64,000 nt of DNA from an uncultured Roseovarius sp. Its GTDB lineage: Bacteria; Pseudomonadota; Alphaproteobacteria; Rhodobacterales; Rhodobacteraceae. How positions within the stretch are numbered: position 1 is the stretch's first letter; each line of letters starts with the position of its first letter. The DNA is taken from positions 62,001 through 126,000 of the forward strand of contig NZ_CANLER010000003.1 of the NCBI RefSeq assembly GCF_947489715.1, in the 5' to 3' direction. The notes beneath the pieces were generated by a model that was not told where the DNA came from, ran no database searches, and saw only the letters and a program-made list of their open reading frames with translations. Below, one piece after another: positions 16,261 through 26,064 of this stretch. The position numbers and the translations under genes are program-made.

Positions 16261-16953
16261 ATGAAAATTAGCCGCTACGCCATCTTTTACACGCCTGCAT
16301 CCGGTGCCTTGGCCGATTTCGGCGCGGGCTGGCTGGGTTGGGACGTGGTGGCACGCGTCACGCCGCCCGCACCGCAAATCCCGGACCTGCCGCTTAGCCA
16401 GGACGAGATCACTAAAACCCCACGCAAATACGGGTTTCACGGTACGATCAAACCACCCTTTCGACTTGCCGCTGATCAAGATACGCGCGGGTTGCGCGAC
16501 GCGCTTGCCGATTTCTGCGCAACCCGAGCGCCCGTGACCCTTGAGGCGATGGAGCTGGTGCAGTTGGGTCGATTTCTGGCGCTGGTGCCAGTTGGTAAAA
16601 CACAGGCCCTGAACGCGCTCGCTGCGGATACGGTTCGCTATTTTGACCAATTTCGCGCGCCGATGGACGCCTCGGAGCTTGCCCGGCGTCAGGCATCCCA
16701 TCTCAGCCCGCGACAAGACGCTCTGTTGCGTGAATGGGGTTATCCTTACGTGTTGGAAGAGTTCCGCTTTCACCTCACGCTGACAAGTAAATTGCCAAGG
16801 GCCAAGGCAGCCCAGCTACGCGCGCTGCTTGCTCCGCTGCTCACACCACTGATACCCAAACCTTTCAGGATCGACGCGCTTAGCCTGATGGGCGAAGGCG
16901 AGGATGGCATGTTTCACCTGATCGACCGCATCCCGCTTTCCGCCCCGGCCTGA
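16261..16953 (+). CDS. DUF1045 family protein (2H phosphoesterase-like)
   Basis: A 230-residue protein of the DUF1045 family, annotated as a phosphonate metabolism protein and related to two-histidine (2H) phosphoesterases. The two histidine motifs HGTIKPPF (from about residue 60) and FHLTLTSKL (about residue 170) are visible, so a phosphoesterase active site seems intact. In phn operons such proteins sit beside phosphonate genes; none are here. Starts 94 bases from the divergent FAH gene. Confidence 0.87.
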   Translation: MKISRYAIFYTPASGALADFGAGWLGWDVVARVTPPAPQIPDLPLSQDEITKTPRKYGFHGTIKPPFRLAADQDTRGLRDALADFCATRAPVTLEAMELVQLGRFLALVPVGKTQALNALAADTVRYFDQFRAPMDASELARRQASHLSPRQDALLREWGYPYVLEEFRFHLTLTSKLPRAKAAQLRALLAPLLTPLIPKPFRIDALSLMGEGEDGMFHLIDRIPLSAPA

Positions 16954-17022
16954 ACGGGCAAGTTTGCGCTGGCCCCGCGCGCGATCCTTGCAGGCTCTAA
17001 ACCGCAGGCGTATGCAGCATGC

Positions 17023-17571
17023 ATGACCCGTACTGCCACCAAGCGACTGACTAAATCCGACTGGCTGATGACTGGCCTAAACGCCGTCGTCGATGCCGGG
17101 CCCGAGGCGCTGAAAGCCGAACCACTGGCGCGCCGTTTGGGCACAACAAAGGGGTCATTCTACTGGCATTTCTCGGATGTTCCGGCCTTTCACGCTGCGC
17201 TTCTTGCCGCGTGGGAGATGGAAGCCACCGGCGACATACGTGCCGCAGTGGCCGAGGAAACAACGCCAGTGGCACGCCTCAGACGGCTGGGGCAGGCTAT
17301 GGTTGAAAGATCAGCAAATCATACTGCAGATCCATCAATCCGGGCATGGGCACGCAGCAGCAAGCTGGCCGAGCAGGCCGTGGCGCGCGTCGATGCACGG
17401 CGTCTGACCTATGTGCAGGAATTGCTGTCGGATCTAGATATCGGCAACCCGGAAATGGCGCGTATAATCTATGCTGCCAGCATTGGCATGGAAGATTTGG
17501 CACAAACTGAAACAGGCGAAAATGCCAGTACGATGGGTTCGCTCGTTGATCTGGTTCTGGCCTTGAGGTAA
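17023..17571 (+). CDS. TetR-family transcriptional regulator
   Basis: A 182-residue TetR-type repressor: N-terminal helix-turn-helix with GLNAVVDAGPEALK, LARRLGTTKGSFYWHFSDVPAF and a variable ligand-binding region. Effector and targets are unknown. It is followed by a META-domain lipoprotein gene with six bases between stop and start, so the two are probably co-transcribed and the lipoprotein may be a target. Confidence 0.9.
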   Translation: MTRTATKRLTKSDWLMTGLNAVVDAGPEALKAEPLARRLGTTKGSFYWHFSDVPAFHAALLAAWEMEATGDIRAAVAEETTPVARLRRLGQAMVERSANHTADPSIRAWARSSKLAEQAVARVDARRLTYVQELLSDLDIGNPEMARIIYAASIGMEDLAQTETGENASTMGSLVDLVLALR

Positions 17572-17577
17572 GCGAAA

Positions 17578-17970
17578 ATGAGGATTTTTCTAGCAGTGCT
17601 GGCCCTTCTGGCTCTTGTGAATTGCCGAGGTGATGAAACAGTCGCGCAATATGGCGGTGCAGATATTGAATGGAAGCTGATCACGCTTAACGGCGATCCA
17701 TTTCCGGCGCGCGCAACGTTACAGTTGGGCCCGGATGGAAAGATAACTGGTCAAGCGTCCTGCAACCGTTATTTCGGGACGCAAACCGCTCCATATCCCT
17801 GGTTTTCGGTTAAGAATGTCGGGGCCACCCGCCTCGCCTGCCCTGCTCTGGATCAGGAAACCATCTACCTGACCGCCTTGTCTGAAATGACACTTTCGGA
17901 AGTGGCCGGTGACACGCTGATCCTCAGCAACGATGCCGGCCGCGAAATGCTTTTCAAAGCGATACAGTAG
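17578..17970 (+). CDS. META-domain lipoprotein
   Basis: A 130-residue protein with a lipoprotein signal (hydrophobic stretch ending ALVNC, lipidation Cys16) and a META/DUF306-like domain: ADIEWKLITLNGDPF, then GQASCNRYFG and a later NVGATRLACP. The paired cysteines in those segments may form a disulfide. META domains occur in HslJ-like outer-membrane proteins linked to stress; exact role unknown. It directly follows the TetR gene. Confidence 0.85.
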   Translation: MRIFLAVLALLALVNCRGDETVAQYGGADIEWKLITLNGDPFPARATLQLGPDGKITGQASCNRYFGTQTAPYPWFSVKNVGATRLACPALDQETIYLTALSEMTLSEVAGDTLILSNDAGREMLFKAIQ

Positions 17971-18005
17971 ACCGCGCAATAGGTAGACGCCAATTCCCCT
18001 GATCT

Positions 18006-18022
18006 ATAGCCTGTGTGGCTAT
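18006..18022. promoter_or_regulatory. Small palindrome before the cupin gene
   Basis: ATAGCC and GGCTAT flank five bases, ending about 20 bases before the cupin start. It may be an operator or a leader hairpin; short enough to be chance. Confidence 0.25.
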
Positions 18023-18041
18023 TGGAGTAAGAGAATTTCAC

Positions 18042-18407
18042 ATGCGGTATTACAGGTTATTTGCGGATCACGTGGGCGAAAGCCATTGGAAAAATGTCGA
18101 CGTCACTTTGCGCGAGCGTGTCTTTGCGCCGCCCGCTAAACAGATCGAGATCTCCGAACCGGAGGCCGCGACACAGACCATGTTCCTGAGGCTCCGCAGT
18201 GGATGGGATGAACCTATCCACCCAACCCCCGTGCGGCAAAAGCTAGTTTGCCTTACCGGATCGGTTGAGGTGACAGCAAGCGATGGCGACACCCGGATAA
18301 TCGCGCGTGGTGACGTTTGGCATATGGAGGACCACACCGGTAAGGGCCACCATACAAAAGTCACAAGTGAAGAGGATTTCGAAGCTGTCATCATTCAGTT
18401 TGACTAA
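18042..18407 (+). CDS. Cupin-domain protein
   Basis: A 121-residue small beta-barrel of the cupin type: HPTPVRQKLVCLTGSVEV, GDVWHMEDHTGKGHHTKV and a final EAVIIQFD. Several His and Glu residues in the two cupin motifs could bind a metal, but the first motif lacks the full classical His-x-His. The ATG at 18042 matches the natural N-terminus (MRYYRLFAD). Converges on recO. Function unknown. Confidence 0.72.
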   Translation: MRYYRLFADHVGESHWKNVDVTLRERVFAPPAKQIEISEPEAATQTMFLRLRSGWDEPIHPTPVRQKLVCLTGSVEVTASDGDTRIIARGDVWHMEDHTGKGHHTKVTSEEDFEAVIIQFD

Positions 18408-18422
18408 GGGGGCGGCAATTAC

Positions 18423-19160
18423 CTAACCGCTCTCCATCATCTTCCGATGCCGGTCGACAAAACGCTGGCGCGCCTCGGGCAAGGGTTTATTGCCCATTTC
18501 ATGCGCCAGATGTTGCCGCAGAAAATGACCCGTGACGGTAAAGCCCTGAGCTATTTCGATGTCTGGTGCAGGGCCGTGCCCCATCAGGCAGGACGGCAAT
18601 GGCAACAGCCGGTCTGCCCATTCGCCCGCCCCGGCGCGCGACACCGCCCGCCCGGTACGCGGCGAGACATAGCTCAGATCGTTGGCCGCTGCGCCCTTGA
18701 CCGCACAGGTCGAAAGGTCAAGCCCAAACCCCAAATCATCCAGCAGCGCCAGTTCCCATTGCAGATAGGCCAGCGGCCAGACATCCCCCTGCCCCAACAG
18801 GTCCAACAACGCCTCGGTCCGTTCATAAAGCGCGGGATGCGCCTCGCGTTCGGGCAAGGCAAAAAGCAACAGCGCCGTGACGGCATTCAACCCCGCAAGT
18901 GACAACCGATCGCCCATGGACGCCGCAGCCCGTGACCGCAACAACTCGGGCTGGAACGCGCCAAGGTGATCTTCAAGCCGCGCGCGCCATGCCAAATCCA
19001 GCTGCGCGCCGGGTTGCAGCACCGGGGCCATCTTGCGCGACGCCCCGCTGCGGACCACACCTGCATGGCGCCCGTGCGCGGGCGTAAAGACCTCGATAAT
19101 CACTGAGGTCTCGCCATGTGTCCGGCTGGACAGCAATATGCCCTGGTCGCGCCACTCCAT
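18423..19160 (-). CDS. recO: DNA repair protein RecO
   Basis: A 245-residue recombination mediator that helps load RecA through the RecFOR pathway. The N-terminal OB fold ([21 protein letters not shown], then [11 protein letters not shown]) and the helical C-terminal domain are present. The zinc-finger cysteines seen in some RecO proteins are not preserved as a set. In related genomes recO commonly follows era; here neither era nor rnc is beside it. Confidence 0.95.
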   Translation of the reverse strand: MEWRDQGILLSSRTHGETSVIIEVFTPAHGRHAGVVRSGASRKMAPVLQPGAQLDLAWRARLEDHLGAFQPELLRSRAAASMGDRLSLAGLNAVTALLLFALPEREAHPALYERTEALLDLLGQGDVWPLAYLQWELALLDDLGFGLDLSTCAVKGAAANDLSYVSPRTGRAVSRAGAGEWADRLLPLPSCLMGHGPAPDIEIAQGFTVTGHFLRQHLAHEMGNKPLPEARQRFVDRHRKMMESG

Positions 19161-19222
19161 TCCCGGCCTCCGCTGCGATAGCCGTGATAGGACATCAAAT
19201 TGCGTGGCGAGCCAAGAGCTTC

Positions 19223-20164
19223 TTATCGCTGGATATCCGCAAATCCTGGTGTCCCAGCATCCTCGGGATGATCCGCCAGATGTTTCTGTTTGATCTGCTC
19301 AGAAGTATCGCGCGATCCGTCATGGCTCCATCCCGGCGGGGCCACTGCATACATCAGCCTGTCACGCCAACTGAGTCCCGGCTGGCGCAGGTCACGGGAA
19401 ATCCCGACCCATTCGTGAAACGCCACACGGATCGGGTTGAACGTACCCAGATTGCGCACCAGCCCGTAATCGACCTTTTCCGCATCTAATTCCGGCACAA
19501 AAGTACCAAACATCTTGTCCCAGATGATGAAAACCCCGGCGTAATTCGCATCTAGATAGCGCGGGTTGCGACCATGATGCACCCTGTGGTGGCTGGGTGT
19601 GTTCATCACCGCCTCGAACCAGCGCGGCATCCTGCCAATTGCTTCGGTATGAATCCAGAACTGGTAGATCAGGTTCAGCCCACCGCAAAACAGCACCATG
19701 GCAGGATGGAATCCCAGCAGGATCAAGGGCGCGCGCACGACCATCATGAAGGTAAAATACCCCGTCCAGGTCTGCCGCAGCGCCGTGGTCAGGTTATAAT
19801 GCTGGCTAGAGTGGTGGTTCACATGGCTGGCCCAGACCCAGCGGATACGATGGCCGAACCGATGCACCCAGTAATAGCGCAGGTCATCCAACACGAAACA
19901 CAAGGCCACAACCCAAAGCGATGTGCCCAAATCAAGCGGCGTGATCGCCCAAAGCACCATGAAAAACCCATAGGCGATGAACCCCAGCAGGATGGAAGAG
20001 GCGACATTCCCCGCACCCATCACAAGCGAGGTCAGCGCATCGCGCGTCTCGTACCGGCCGCCGCGCCCCTTGATCACGATCCATGCCAGCTCCGCCAGGA
20101 TGGCAGCGATGAAAAACGGTACCGCCCATTGAGTGACTTCGGGGTATGTCAGCATGTCGCTCAT
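19223..20164 (-). CDS. Sterol desaturase / fatty acid hydroxylase family protein
   Basis: A 313-residue membrane di-iron enzyme. Histidine boxes are clear: [17 protein letters not shown] and a later HHRVHHGRN, with four to five hydrophobic segments around them. Such enzymes hydroxylate or desaturate lipids using O2; the substrate could be a fatty acid, carotenoid or sterol-like lipid. Its start overlaps the stop of the 130-residue gene upstream by four bases, so the two form an operon. Confidence 0.9.
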   Translation of the reverse strand: MSDMLTYPEVTQWAVPFFIAAILAELAWIVIKGRGGRYETRDALTSLVMGAGNVASSILLGFIAYGFFMVLWAITPLDLGTSLWVVALCFVLDDLRYYWVHRFGHRIRWVWASHVNHHSSQHYNLTTALRQTWTGYFTFMMVVRAPLILLGFHPAMVLFCGGLNLIYQFWIHTEAIGRMPRWFEAVMNTPSHHRVHHGRNPRYLDANYAGVFIIWDKMFGTFVPELDAEKVDYGLVRNLGTFNPIRVAFHEWVGISRDLRQPGLSWRDRLMYAVAPPGWSHDGSRDTSEQIKQKHLADHPEDAGTPGFADIQR

Positions 20165-20553
20165 GCGAATTCCTTCATCAGGTTGACCCAGATTGCGGCT
20201 TCTTCGGCCTCAAGCGTTAGCCGGATGCGCGGAGCCGTGTAATCAGGCAACGTTATACATAGCCCGTTGCCGGTTCGTTCGATCCTTGCATCGGTCAGGT
20301 AGCGCGCTGTAGTATCGGCCCCCATCGGCCAGACAATGCCGCGCCCTTGCGAGGCATCAACCAGCGCTGCGCTGTGGTTCTGGCAAAGAGTAATACGCGT
20401 GGGCACATCCTCCGGGAATTCGCGCAACCACGCGGCTTTTGCCGCAGCTTCGTTGTCGAACCGTGCGGGTTTCGACAGACCAAGAAAATGCAACAGAACC
20501 GCGATTCCCACGATCCCGATGATCACCAATGGCAGCAAGATGGTCAGTGGCAT
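20161..20553 (-). CDS. Hypothetical single-pass membrane protein
   Basis: I do not recognise a named family. The 130 residues begin with one strong membrane segment (residues 4-24), followed by a soluble domain containing ITLCQNHSAALV, RGIVWPMGADTTARYL and a Glu-rich end. It overlaps the fatty acid hydroxylase gene by four bases, so a role beside that enzyme is likely. No signal-peptidase site is obvious, so the N-terminus is probably an anchor. Confidence 0.75.
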   Translation of the reverse strand: MPLTILLPLVIIGIVGIAVLLHFLGLSKPARFDNEAAAKAAWLREFPEDVPTRITLCQNHSAALVDASQGRGIVWPMGADTTARYLTDARIERTGNGLCITLPDYTAPRIRLTLEAEEAAIWVNLMKEFA

Positions 20554-20741
20554 GGCCCCTCCGTTACGGGCAGATTAGCCAACGCCGGGACCAGATTGTC
20601 AAAGATGGCGTTACGTCACACGCAGGACCAATGCCACACCCGGCTTGATTCCGATGGCAAGGTTTCACCCGCCATTCTCAAACTCCGGGCCTTCTCGCCC
20701 ATAACAGGTATCCGCCTGGTCTTATTGAATGCGTGTCGCAT

Positions 20742-21095
20742 ATGGCTTACCTGACCGGTATGAGCCGAGACATGAGAAATCTGATCGAACGGCAGATTCA
20801 AAAGGCGCGCCTGGAAGGCAGGCTTGATGGTCTGGAGGGTGAGGGCAAGCCTTTGCCGGAACATCCTGAAGAGGCCTATGTAAGCACTGCAGATGCCGCC
20901 GGGTTCCGCGTGATGGCGGAAGCTGGTGTCGTTCCCGAAGAAATCCAGATCAAAAAATTGATAACTGCACAACGTGAGTATCTTGCATCGCTAACGGATG
21001 AAGCCGCGCGAAAGACAGCAATGGCCGAGCTTGCCAAACTGGAAATGCGCTATGGTATTGCCACAGAAGCGCGAAAACGGTTCATGAAAGAATAG
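20742..21095 (+). CDS. DUF1992 family protein
   Basis: A 117-residue protein of the DUF1992 (DnaJ homologue subfamily C member 28-like) type: NLIERQIQKARLEGRLDGLEGEGKPL is its hallmark, followed by helical regions. It lacks a J domain, so a chaperone role is not supported by sequence. Start is uncertain: GTG 20733, ATG 20742 and ATG 20760 are in frame and none has a strong ribosome-binding site. Converges on algH over a weak hairpin. Confidence 0.85.
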   Translation: MAYLTGMSRDMRNLIERQIQKARLEGRLDGLEGEGKPLPEHPEEAYVSTADAAGFRVMAEAGVVPEEIQIKKLITAQREYLASLTDEAARKTAMAELAKLEMRYGIATEARKRFMKE

Positions 21096-21146
21096 GCGCC
21101 GGCGGACAGCGACGATCGAGAACATCGCTCCGCGCCAAGATTCAGC

Positions 21147-21713
21147 TCAAGCGTGCCCCGCATCTGCGGACAAGGCCAGCGGATTGATCCCCAGCTTGTT
21201 CAGCGCCGCCTCCCACTTGTCTATATCGGCGGTGTTGAAAACCAGATCGGCATCGGCCTCACAGGTCAGCCAGCCGTTCTGCGCGATCTCACCTTCAAGC
21301 TGTCCGGGTCCCCAACCGGCATAGCCAAGCGCCATTACAACCTGTCCGGGGCCGCGCCCTTCGGCCATGTCCTCAAGAATATCCATCGTCGCGGTCATGG
21401 CGAAATCATCGTTCACGTCCAGTGTCGAAATCACGGATTGATAGCCATGTTCATGCAGCACGAATCCGCGACCATGTTCGACCGGCCCACCGAAATGCAC
21501 CGGCAGGTCCCGCGCACCTGGGCCGCTCTTGATAGAAAGCTGTTCCAGCAGATCGCGCAGGCGCAGATCGCTTGTAGGTTTGTTGACAACCAATCCCATC
21601 GCGCCCTCATCGGAATGGGCGCACATGAATACGACAGAATGGGCAAAGCGCGGGTCCTGCATGCCCGGCATGGCAATCAGCAACTTGCCGTTCAGGTCAA
21701 TCTCTTGGGTCAA
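21147..21713 (-). CDS. algH: YqgE/AlgH family protein
   Basis: A 188-residue member of the YqgE/AlgH family (DUF179): LNGKLLIAMPGMQDPRFAHSV, then GAMGLVVNKP, VHFGGPVEHGRGFVLH and GYAGWGPGQLE. AlgH in Pseudomonas affects alginate expression, but the biochemical role is not settled and in alphaproteobacteria is unknown. Divergent from the DsbD-like gene. Confidence 0.93.
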   Translation of the reverse strand: MTQEIDLNGKLLIAMPGMQDPRFAHSVVFMCAHSDEGAMGLVVNKPTSDLRLRDLLEQLSIKSGPGARDLPVHFGGPVEHGRGFVLHEHGYQSVISTLDVNDDFAMTATMDILEDMAEGRGPGQVVMALGYAGWGPGQLEGEIAQNGWLTCEADADLVFNTADIDKWEAALNKLGINPLALSADAGHA

Positions 21714-21865
21714 TCAGCGGCTCCTTTGGGGCTACCCTATCCCATTGGCTACCCCGAAGAATGGGCGTTCAATCACCGTACTTCAAGCGTATGATCAGAG
21801 TCACACACAATTTTCTCGCCTTAAAGTGAGTTGGCATTTCAACGCTTATGACCCATTTGGAACGT

Positions 21866-22675
21866 ATGAAAAGATTCGCAATCGGCCTTCTTCTGTCAGC
21901 AGCAACGCTGTTTTCACTTCCTCTTTCTGCCCAGCAGGGTGGCGATGTCCTAGATGCGCGCATCCTGACAGGGTGGCAACGGGCAGATGGCAAACATGTT
22001 GCCGCGCTGCATATTACGCTGAATGACGGCTGGAAAACTTATTGGCGCGCGCCGGGCGATGCGGGTATCCCACCGCAATTCGTCTGGTCCGGATCGCGCA
22101 ACCTGTCCGATGTCGCGGTCAGTTGGCCCACGCCCAAGCGCATCCTGCAAAGTGGCGTGCAAACCATAGGCTATGAAGATGCACTGACATTGCCGCTGAC
22201 GCTGACGCCCGCAAAAAAAGGCAAACCCATTACCTTAGCCGGAGAAGTCATCATCGGTGTCTGCAAGGATGTCTGTATCCCCATGACCCTGAAACTGTCG
22301 CAGGACCTGCCCGCCGGTCGGACCAAACCTGACGCACGTATTGTCGCGGCGCTGGCCGACCGGCCCTATACTGCGGCTGAAGCTAACGTCGGCCGTGTGG
22401 CCTGTCGCATCTCGCCCCTGACCGATGGCCTAAGCCTGCGGGCCGAGGTTGATCTGCCCCAAACCGGAGGCTCTGAACTGGCTGTGATTGAAACCGCAAA
22501 TCCGCAAATTTGGGTGGCGCAATCGAAAACCACCCGTCAGGGCGGTCGCCTGATCGCCGAAACCGAACTGTATCACGTCGAGGGTCGCAGCTTCGCGTTG
22601 GACCGCTCGGGCCTGCGCATTACCGTTCTGGGTAAGAAACACGCGGTGGAAATTCAGGGCTGCCCGGCCGGCTGA
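21866..22675 (+). CDS. DsbD N-terminal-domain-like periplasmic protein
   Basis: A 269-residue exported protein: signal peptide MKRFAIGLLLSAATL..LSA, then the protein-disulfide reductase DsbD alpha-like domain with LNDGWKTYWRAPGDAGIPPQ and the cysteine pair CKDVC (GVCKDVCIPM). The membrane and thioredoxin parts of full DsbD are absent, so it probably delivers or receives reducing power through another carrier such as ScsB-like partners or CcdA. ATG 21866 is preferred to 21848 because the signal peptide begins there with GGA upstream. Its end overlaps the converging RND gene by 22 bases. Confidence 0.85.
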   Translation: MKRFAIGLLLSAATLFSLPLSAQQGGDVLDARILTGWQRADGKHVAALHITLNDGWKTYWRAPGDAGIPPQFVWSGSRNLSDVAVSWPTPKRILQSGVQTIGYEDALTLPLTLTPAKKGKPITLAGEVIIGVCKDVCIPMTLKLSQDLPAGRTKPDARIVAALADRPYTAAEANVGRVACRISPLTDGLSLRAEVDLPQTGGSELAVIETANPQIWVAQSKTTRQGGRLIAETELYHVEGRSFALDRSGLRITVLGKKHAVEIQGCPAG

Positions 22676-25600
22676 ACCCGTTTGGTTCTTTGGGCAACGG
22701 CCAGCACCACGTAGAGCAGCAACACCAGTATCGCCGACCCCGCGATGAAAACCACCAGCGCCGCCAGCATGGGCGAAAGGTCTATCAATCCGGGCCAAAG
22801 CCTTGTGAACGCGGCAGGAATCCGACCGAAAATCATTGTCATGCCCATTGTCGTTCCCAGCCAGAGGATCACGGCACCCACGCCCAACATCATCGCCAGC
22901 TTCACGCGGCGCGCCCGAAACCGCAGCCCGGTACGAAGCGCGTCAAACTTGCGGCTGACGTCACGCTGCATCGCCAGAAGCGTGGGCACCACGATCAGAA
23001 CCATCACCATGCCAAAAGCCAGACCATAGACCAGCGTGATCACTGTCGGTTTGATGAATTGCGCCTGCTGCGAACGCTCGAACATCAGTGGCATCAGCCC
23101 CAGAACAGTGGTCAGCGTGGTCAGCATCACCGGGCGCAACCGGTCCGCCGCCCCATCGATGATTGACGGGATCAACCCGCGATCCTTGGCATAGTCGTCA
23201 ATCGTGGTGACCAGCACGATGGAATCGTTGATGATGATTCCTGTCATCCCTAACAGCCCCACGACCGAGAACATGCTCAGCGGCACGTCCCACTGGTAAT
23301 GGCCATAGATTGTCCCGACCAGACCAAAGGGAATGACCGCCATCACCACCAGAGGTCGTGTCCAACTGGAAAAGACCCAGGCTAGCACCAGGTAAATGCC
23401 GGTCAGGGTCAGGATCAGCCCCAACCGCGCATCATTAAGGAAATCGTCTTCCTGTTCGCTCAAACCCGATAACTGCCATTCCACCTGCAAATCGCTGGCG
23501 ATCTTCGGCAGTATTTCCCCTTCCAGCGCCTGCATCACCGCCACGGCGCGGGCAGGGTCATCCTCGGAGATATCACCCGTCACGTTGATCAGGCGCACAC
23601 CGTTTTCCCGCCGCACCGTGGAAAACCCATTACGCCGTTCGACACTGACGATATCGGCAAGCGGTACATAGGTACCCTCGGGCGTGCGCAGCTGCATCCG
23701 TTCCATGAAATCCGCGGTCAATTCGCCCTCGGGCAGTTCTACCCGGATCTCGGCACTGCGCGGCCCCAGCGGATAGGTCGCAGCCTCGATCCCGTTCAGC
23801 CGGTTACGCAACACACGCCCAAGACTGTCGATGGTAAAGCCAAGCGCATTGCCCTGCGCGGTCAGCTCAAGGATCAGCTCTTCCTTGTCATAGGCCAGAT
23901 TATCCTCAACACCAGTGACCTCGGGGAACCGCAGCAGCGCCTCCTTCAGCGCCTCGGACGCGAATTTCAGATCATCCGCTGTAGCGCCAAAAAATTCCAC
24001 ATCCAGCGCGTCTCCGCCGGGGCCGGACCGCCAGCCCTTGAAGCTGACCGTTTCGACCAACGGATGATGCTGCACACGTTCCTGCAAATCGGCGGCAAAG
24101 GTGAAACTCGAATAGGGCCGCAGATCGGCATCAATCAGCTCGATCGCGATACCTCCCAATTGATCGGGATCCTTGGTATCAGCGCCGGCCAGACCGTAAC
24201 CGGAATTGCCCCCCACCTGCGCCATGACAAAGGATAGCGGATTGGTGCCATAGGTTTCGGTATATTCGTCAGCCAACTCCTGTGTGGCGCGCTGCATCTC
24301 GCGCATCATCTCCAGCGTATCGGCACGGGCCGCGCCTGGGGCCATCGCGAAGTTACCGGTCACGCTGCCACGTTCGGGCGCATTGAAAAACCGCCATTTC
24401 ACATCACCCGTAATGAATAACGACACTTGGCTGGCCAAGATCAAAAGTATCAGCGCAAAGACCGGATACCGCGCCCAGACGACCCCAGCCATGAAGGGAC
24501 GAAACAAGCGCTCGCGTACCCAGACAAAACCGGTATTCACCGTCCGGCTGGGCCAGTCATACCAATTCCGATCGCCGGATTTGCGCAGGGCATGCGCCAT
24601 GTGATTGGGCAAGATCAGGAAGCATTCCATTAGGCTGGCCAGCAACACAGCGATCACTGTGAACGGGATATCCACGATCAGGTCACCGAACCGTCCGCCC
24701 ACGGCAGTCAGTCCAAAAAATGCAATCAGCGTCGTCAGCGTTGCGGCAAAGACTGGCAGCGCCATCCGGTGCGCAGCGCGCTCGGCGGCCTCAACAGGAC
24801 TTTCGCCATATTTTCGAACCCGCGCATCGGCATGCTCGCCCACCACGATGGCATCATCCACGACGATCCCCAGCGTGATGATCAGCGCGAAAAGCGAGAT
24901 CATGTTGATCGTCAGCCCGCCGATATACATCAGTGAGATCGCTGCGAGCATCGCCACCGGAATACCCGCGGCCACCCAGAAGGCGGTGCGCGCATTCAGA
25001 AACAGAAACAGCAGTCCCACAACCAGCGCCAACCCGGTCAGCCCGTTCTCCATCAACATATTCAACCGGCTGGAAATCCGCTCCGACCGGGTCCGGATGA
25101 GCTTGACTTCGACCCCCTCGGGCAGGGATTCGGCCATTTCGCGGGCCACGTCCTCGACCCGGCCCTGAATTTCGATGGCATCACCCCGCGCCGACCGGTC
25201 GACGCGGATCGACATCGCGGGTTCTTCGCCGACAAAATAGCTGCGCTTGCTGGCGATCCCTTTGATGCGGACACTGGCAACATCGCCCACGGTCAGCTTT
25301 GATCCATCCGGGTTCGACCGCAGCACAATCGCCGACAGTTGATCCGGGTCACGCTTTTCGACGCCAGTACGCACACGGGTGTTGGCTCCGGTCACATCCC
25401 CCGCCGGGTCGGCATCGACCTCCCCCGCCACGGCGGCGGCAATCTCGGCAAATGTCACGTCATGGGCGATCAGGTTGGCCGAGGGCACTTCGATGATCGT
25501 TTCGGGCGCAGACACCCCGCGCACCGTGGTCCGGGTCACACCCACGTCAAAAAGGCGCACAACCAATTCGTCGGCAAACTGGCCGAGCTGCGCAGTGGCC

Positions 25601-26061
25601 ACCGGCCCGGTGATCACCACGTCGGTGACCCGATCACGCCACGCACCACGGCGTACCTCGGGTTCTTCGATATCCTCGGGCAGGGTCGTGGTCAGGTCTA
25701 CGGCGGTCTGAACATCGTCGGCGGCGCGCGCCATGTCCCAGCCTGGCTCGAACTCCAGTTGAAGATTGGCTCGACCCTCACGACTGGTGGCTTCGCTGCC
25801 CGTCACACCCTCGACCGAAAGCAATGCAGGCTCAAGCACCTGAACGATAGCGGCATCCACATCTTCGGCCCCGGCACCTTCCCATTCAACCGTGACACTG
25901 ACATTGTCGATGATCACATCGGGAAAGAACTGCGCCCGCATCCGAGGTAACGCCGCCATACCAAGCACGATCAGAACCACCAGAAGCAGGTTGGCGGCGG
26001 TCTTGTGCCGTGTGAAGTAAGAGAGCAGCCCGCCGGCAACCATCGGGACACCGCGGGCCAT
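22654..26061 (-). CDS. RND-family efflux permease
   Basis: A 1135-residue inner-membrane proton-driven pump subunit of the AcrB/MexB class. Twelve membrane helices in two repeats flank large periplasmic porter domains. The helix-4 acidic pair is present (GIVVDDAIVVGEH), as are N-terminal FPDV and PALLSVEG signatures. Slightly longer than AcrB. Start follows the adaptor gene by three bases; no outer-membrane factor gene is nearby, so a TolC homologue elsewhere would complete the pump. Substrate unknown. Confidence 0.95.
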   Translation of the reverse strand: MARGVPMVAGGLLSYFTRHKTAANLLLVVLIVLGMAALPRMRAQFFPDVIIDNVSVTVEWEGAGAEDVDAAIVQVLEPALLSVEGVTGSEATSREGRANLQLEFEPGWDMARAADDVQTAVDLTTTLPEDIEEPEVRRGAWRDRVTDVVITGPVATAQLGQFADELVVRLFDVGVTRTTVRGVSAPETIIEVPSANLIAHDVTFAEIAAAVAGEVDADPAGDVTGANTRVRTGVEKRDPDQLSAIVLRSNPDGSKLTVGDVASVRIKGIASKRSYFVGEEPAMSIRVDRSARGDAIEIQGRVEDVAREMAESLPEGVEVKLIRTRSERISSRLNMLMENGLTGLALVVGLLFLFLNARTAFWVAAGIPVAMLAAISLMYIGGLTINMISLFALIITLGIVVDDAIVVGEHADARVRKYGESPVEAAERAAHRMALPVFAATLTTLIAFFGLTAVGGRFGDLIVDIPFTVIAVLLASLMECFLILPNHMAHALRKSGDRNWYDWPSRTVNTGFVWVRERLFRPFMAGVVWARYPVFALILLILASQVSLFITGDVKWRFFNAPERGSVTGNFAMAPGAARADTLEMMREMQRATQELADEYTETYGTNPLSFVMAQVGGNSGYGLAGADTKDPDQLGGIAIELIDADLRPYSSFTFAADLQERVQHHPLVETVSFKGWRSGPGGDALDVEFFGATADDLKFASEALKEALLRFPEVTGVEDNLAYDKEELILELTAQGNALGFTIDSLGRVLRNRLNGIEAATYPLGPRSAEIRVELPEGELTADFMERMQLRTPEGTYVPLADIVSVERRNGFSTVRRENGVRLINVTGDISEDDPARAVAVMQALEGEILPKIASDLQVEWQLSGLSEQEDDFLNDARLGLILTLTGIYLVLAWVFSSWTRPLVVMAVIPFGLVGTIYGHYQWDVPLSMFSVVGLLGMTGIIINDSIVLVTTIDDYAKDRGLIPSIIDGAADRLRPVMLTTLTTVLGLMPLMFERSQQAQFIKPTVITLVYGLAFGMVMVLIVVPTLLAMQRDVSRKFDALRTGLRFRARRVKLAMMLGVGAVILWLGTTMGMTMIFGRIPAAFTRLWPGLIDLSPMLAALVVFIAGSAILVLLLYVVLAVAQRTKRVQPAGQP

Positions 26062-26064
26062 CCG

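Noticed and set aside
21103-21140. Stem between DUF1992 and algH genes
   Set aside because: Bulged, no T-run; too weak to annotate as a terminator.
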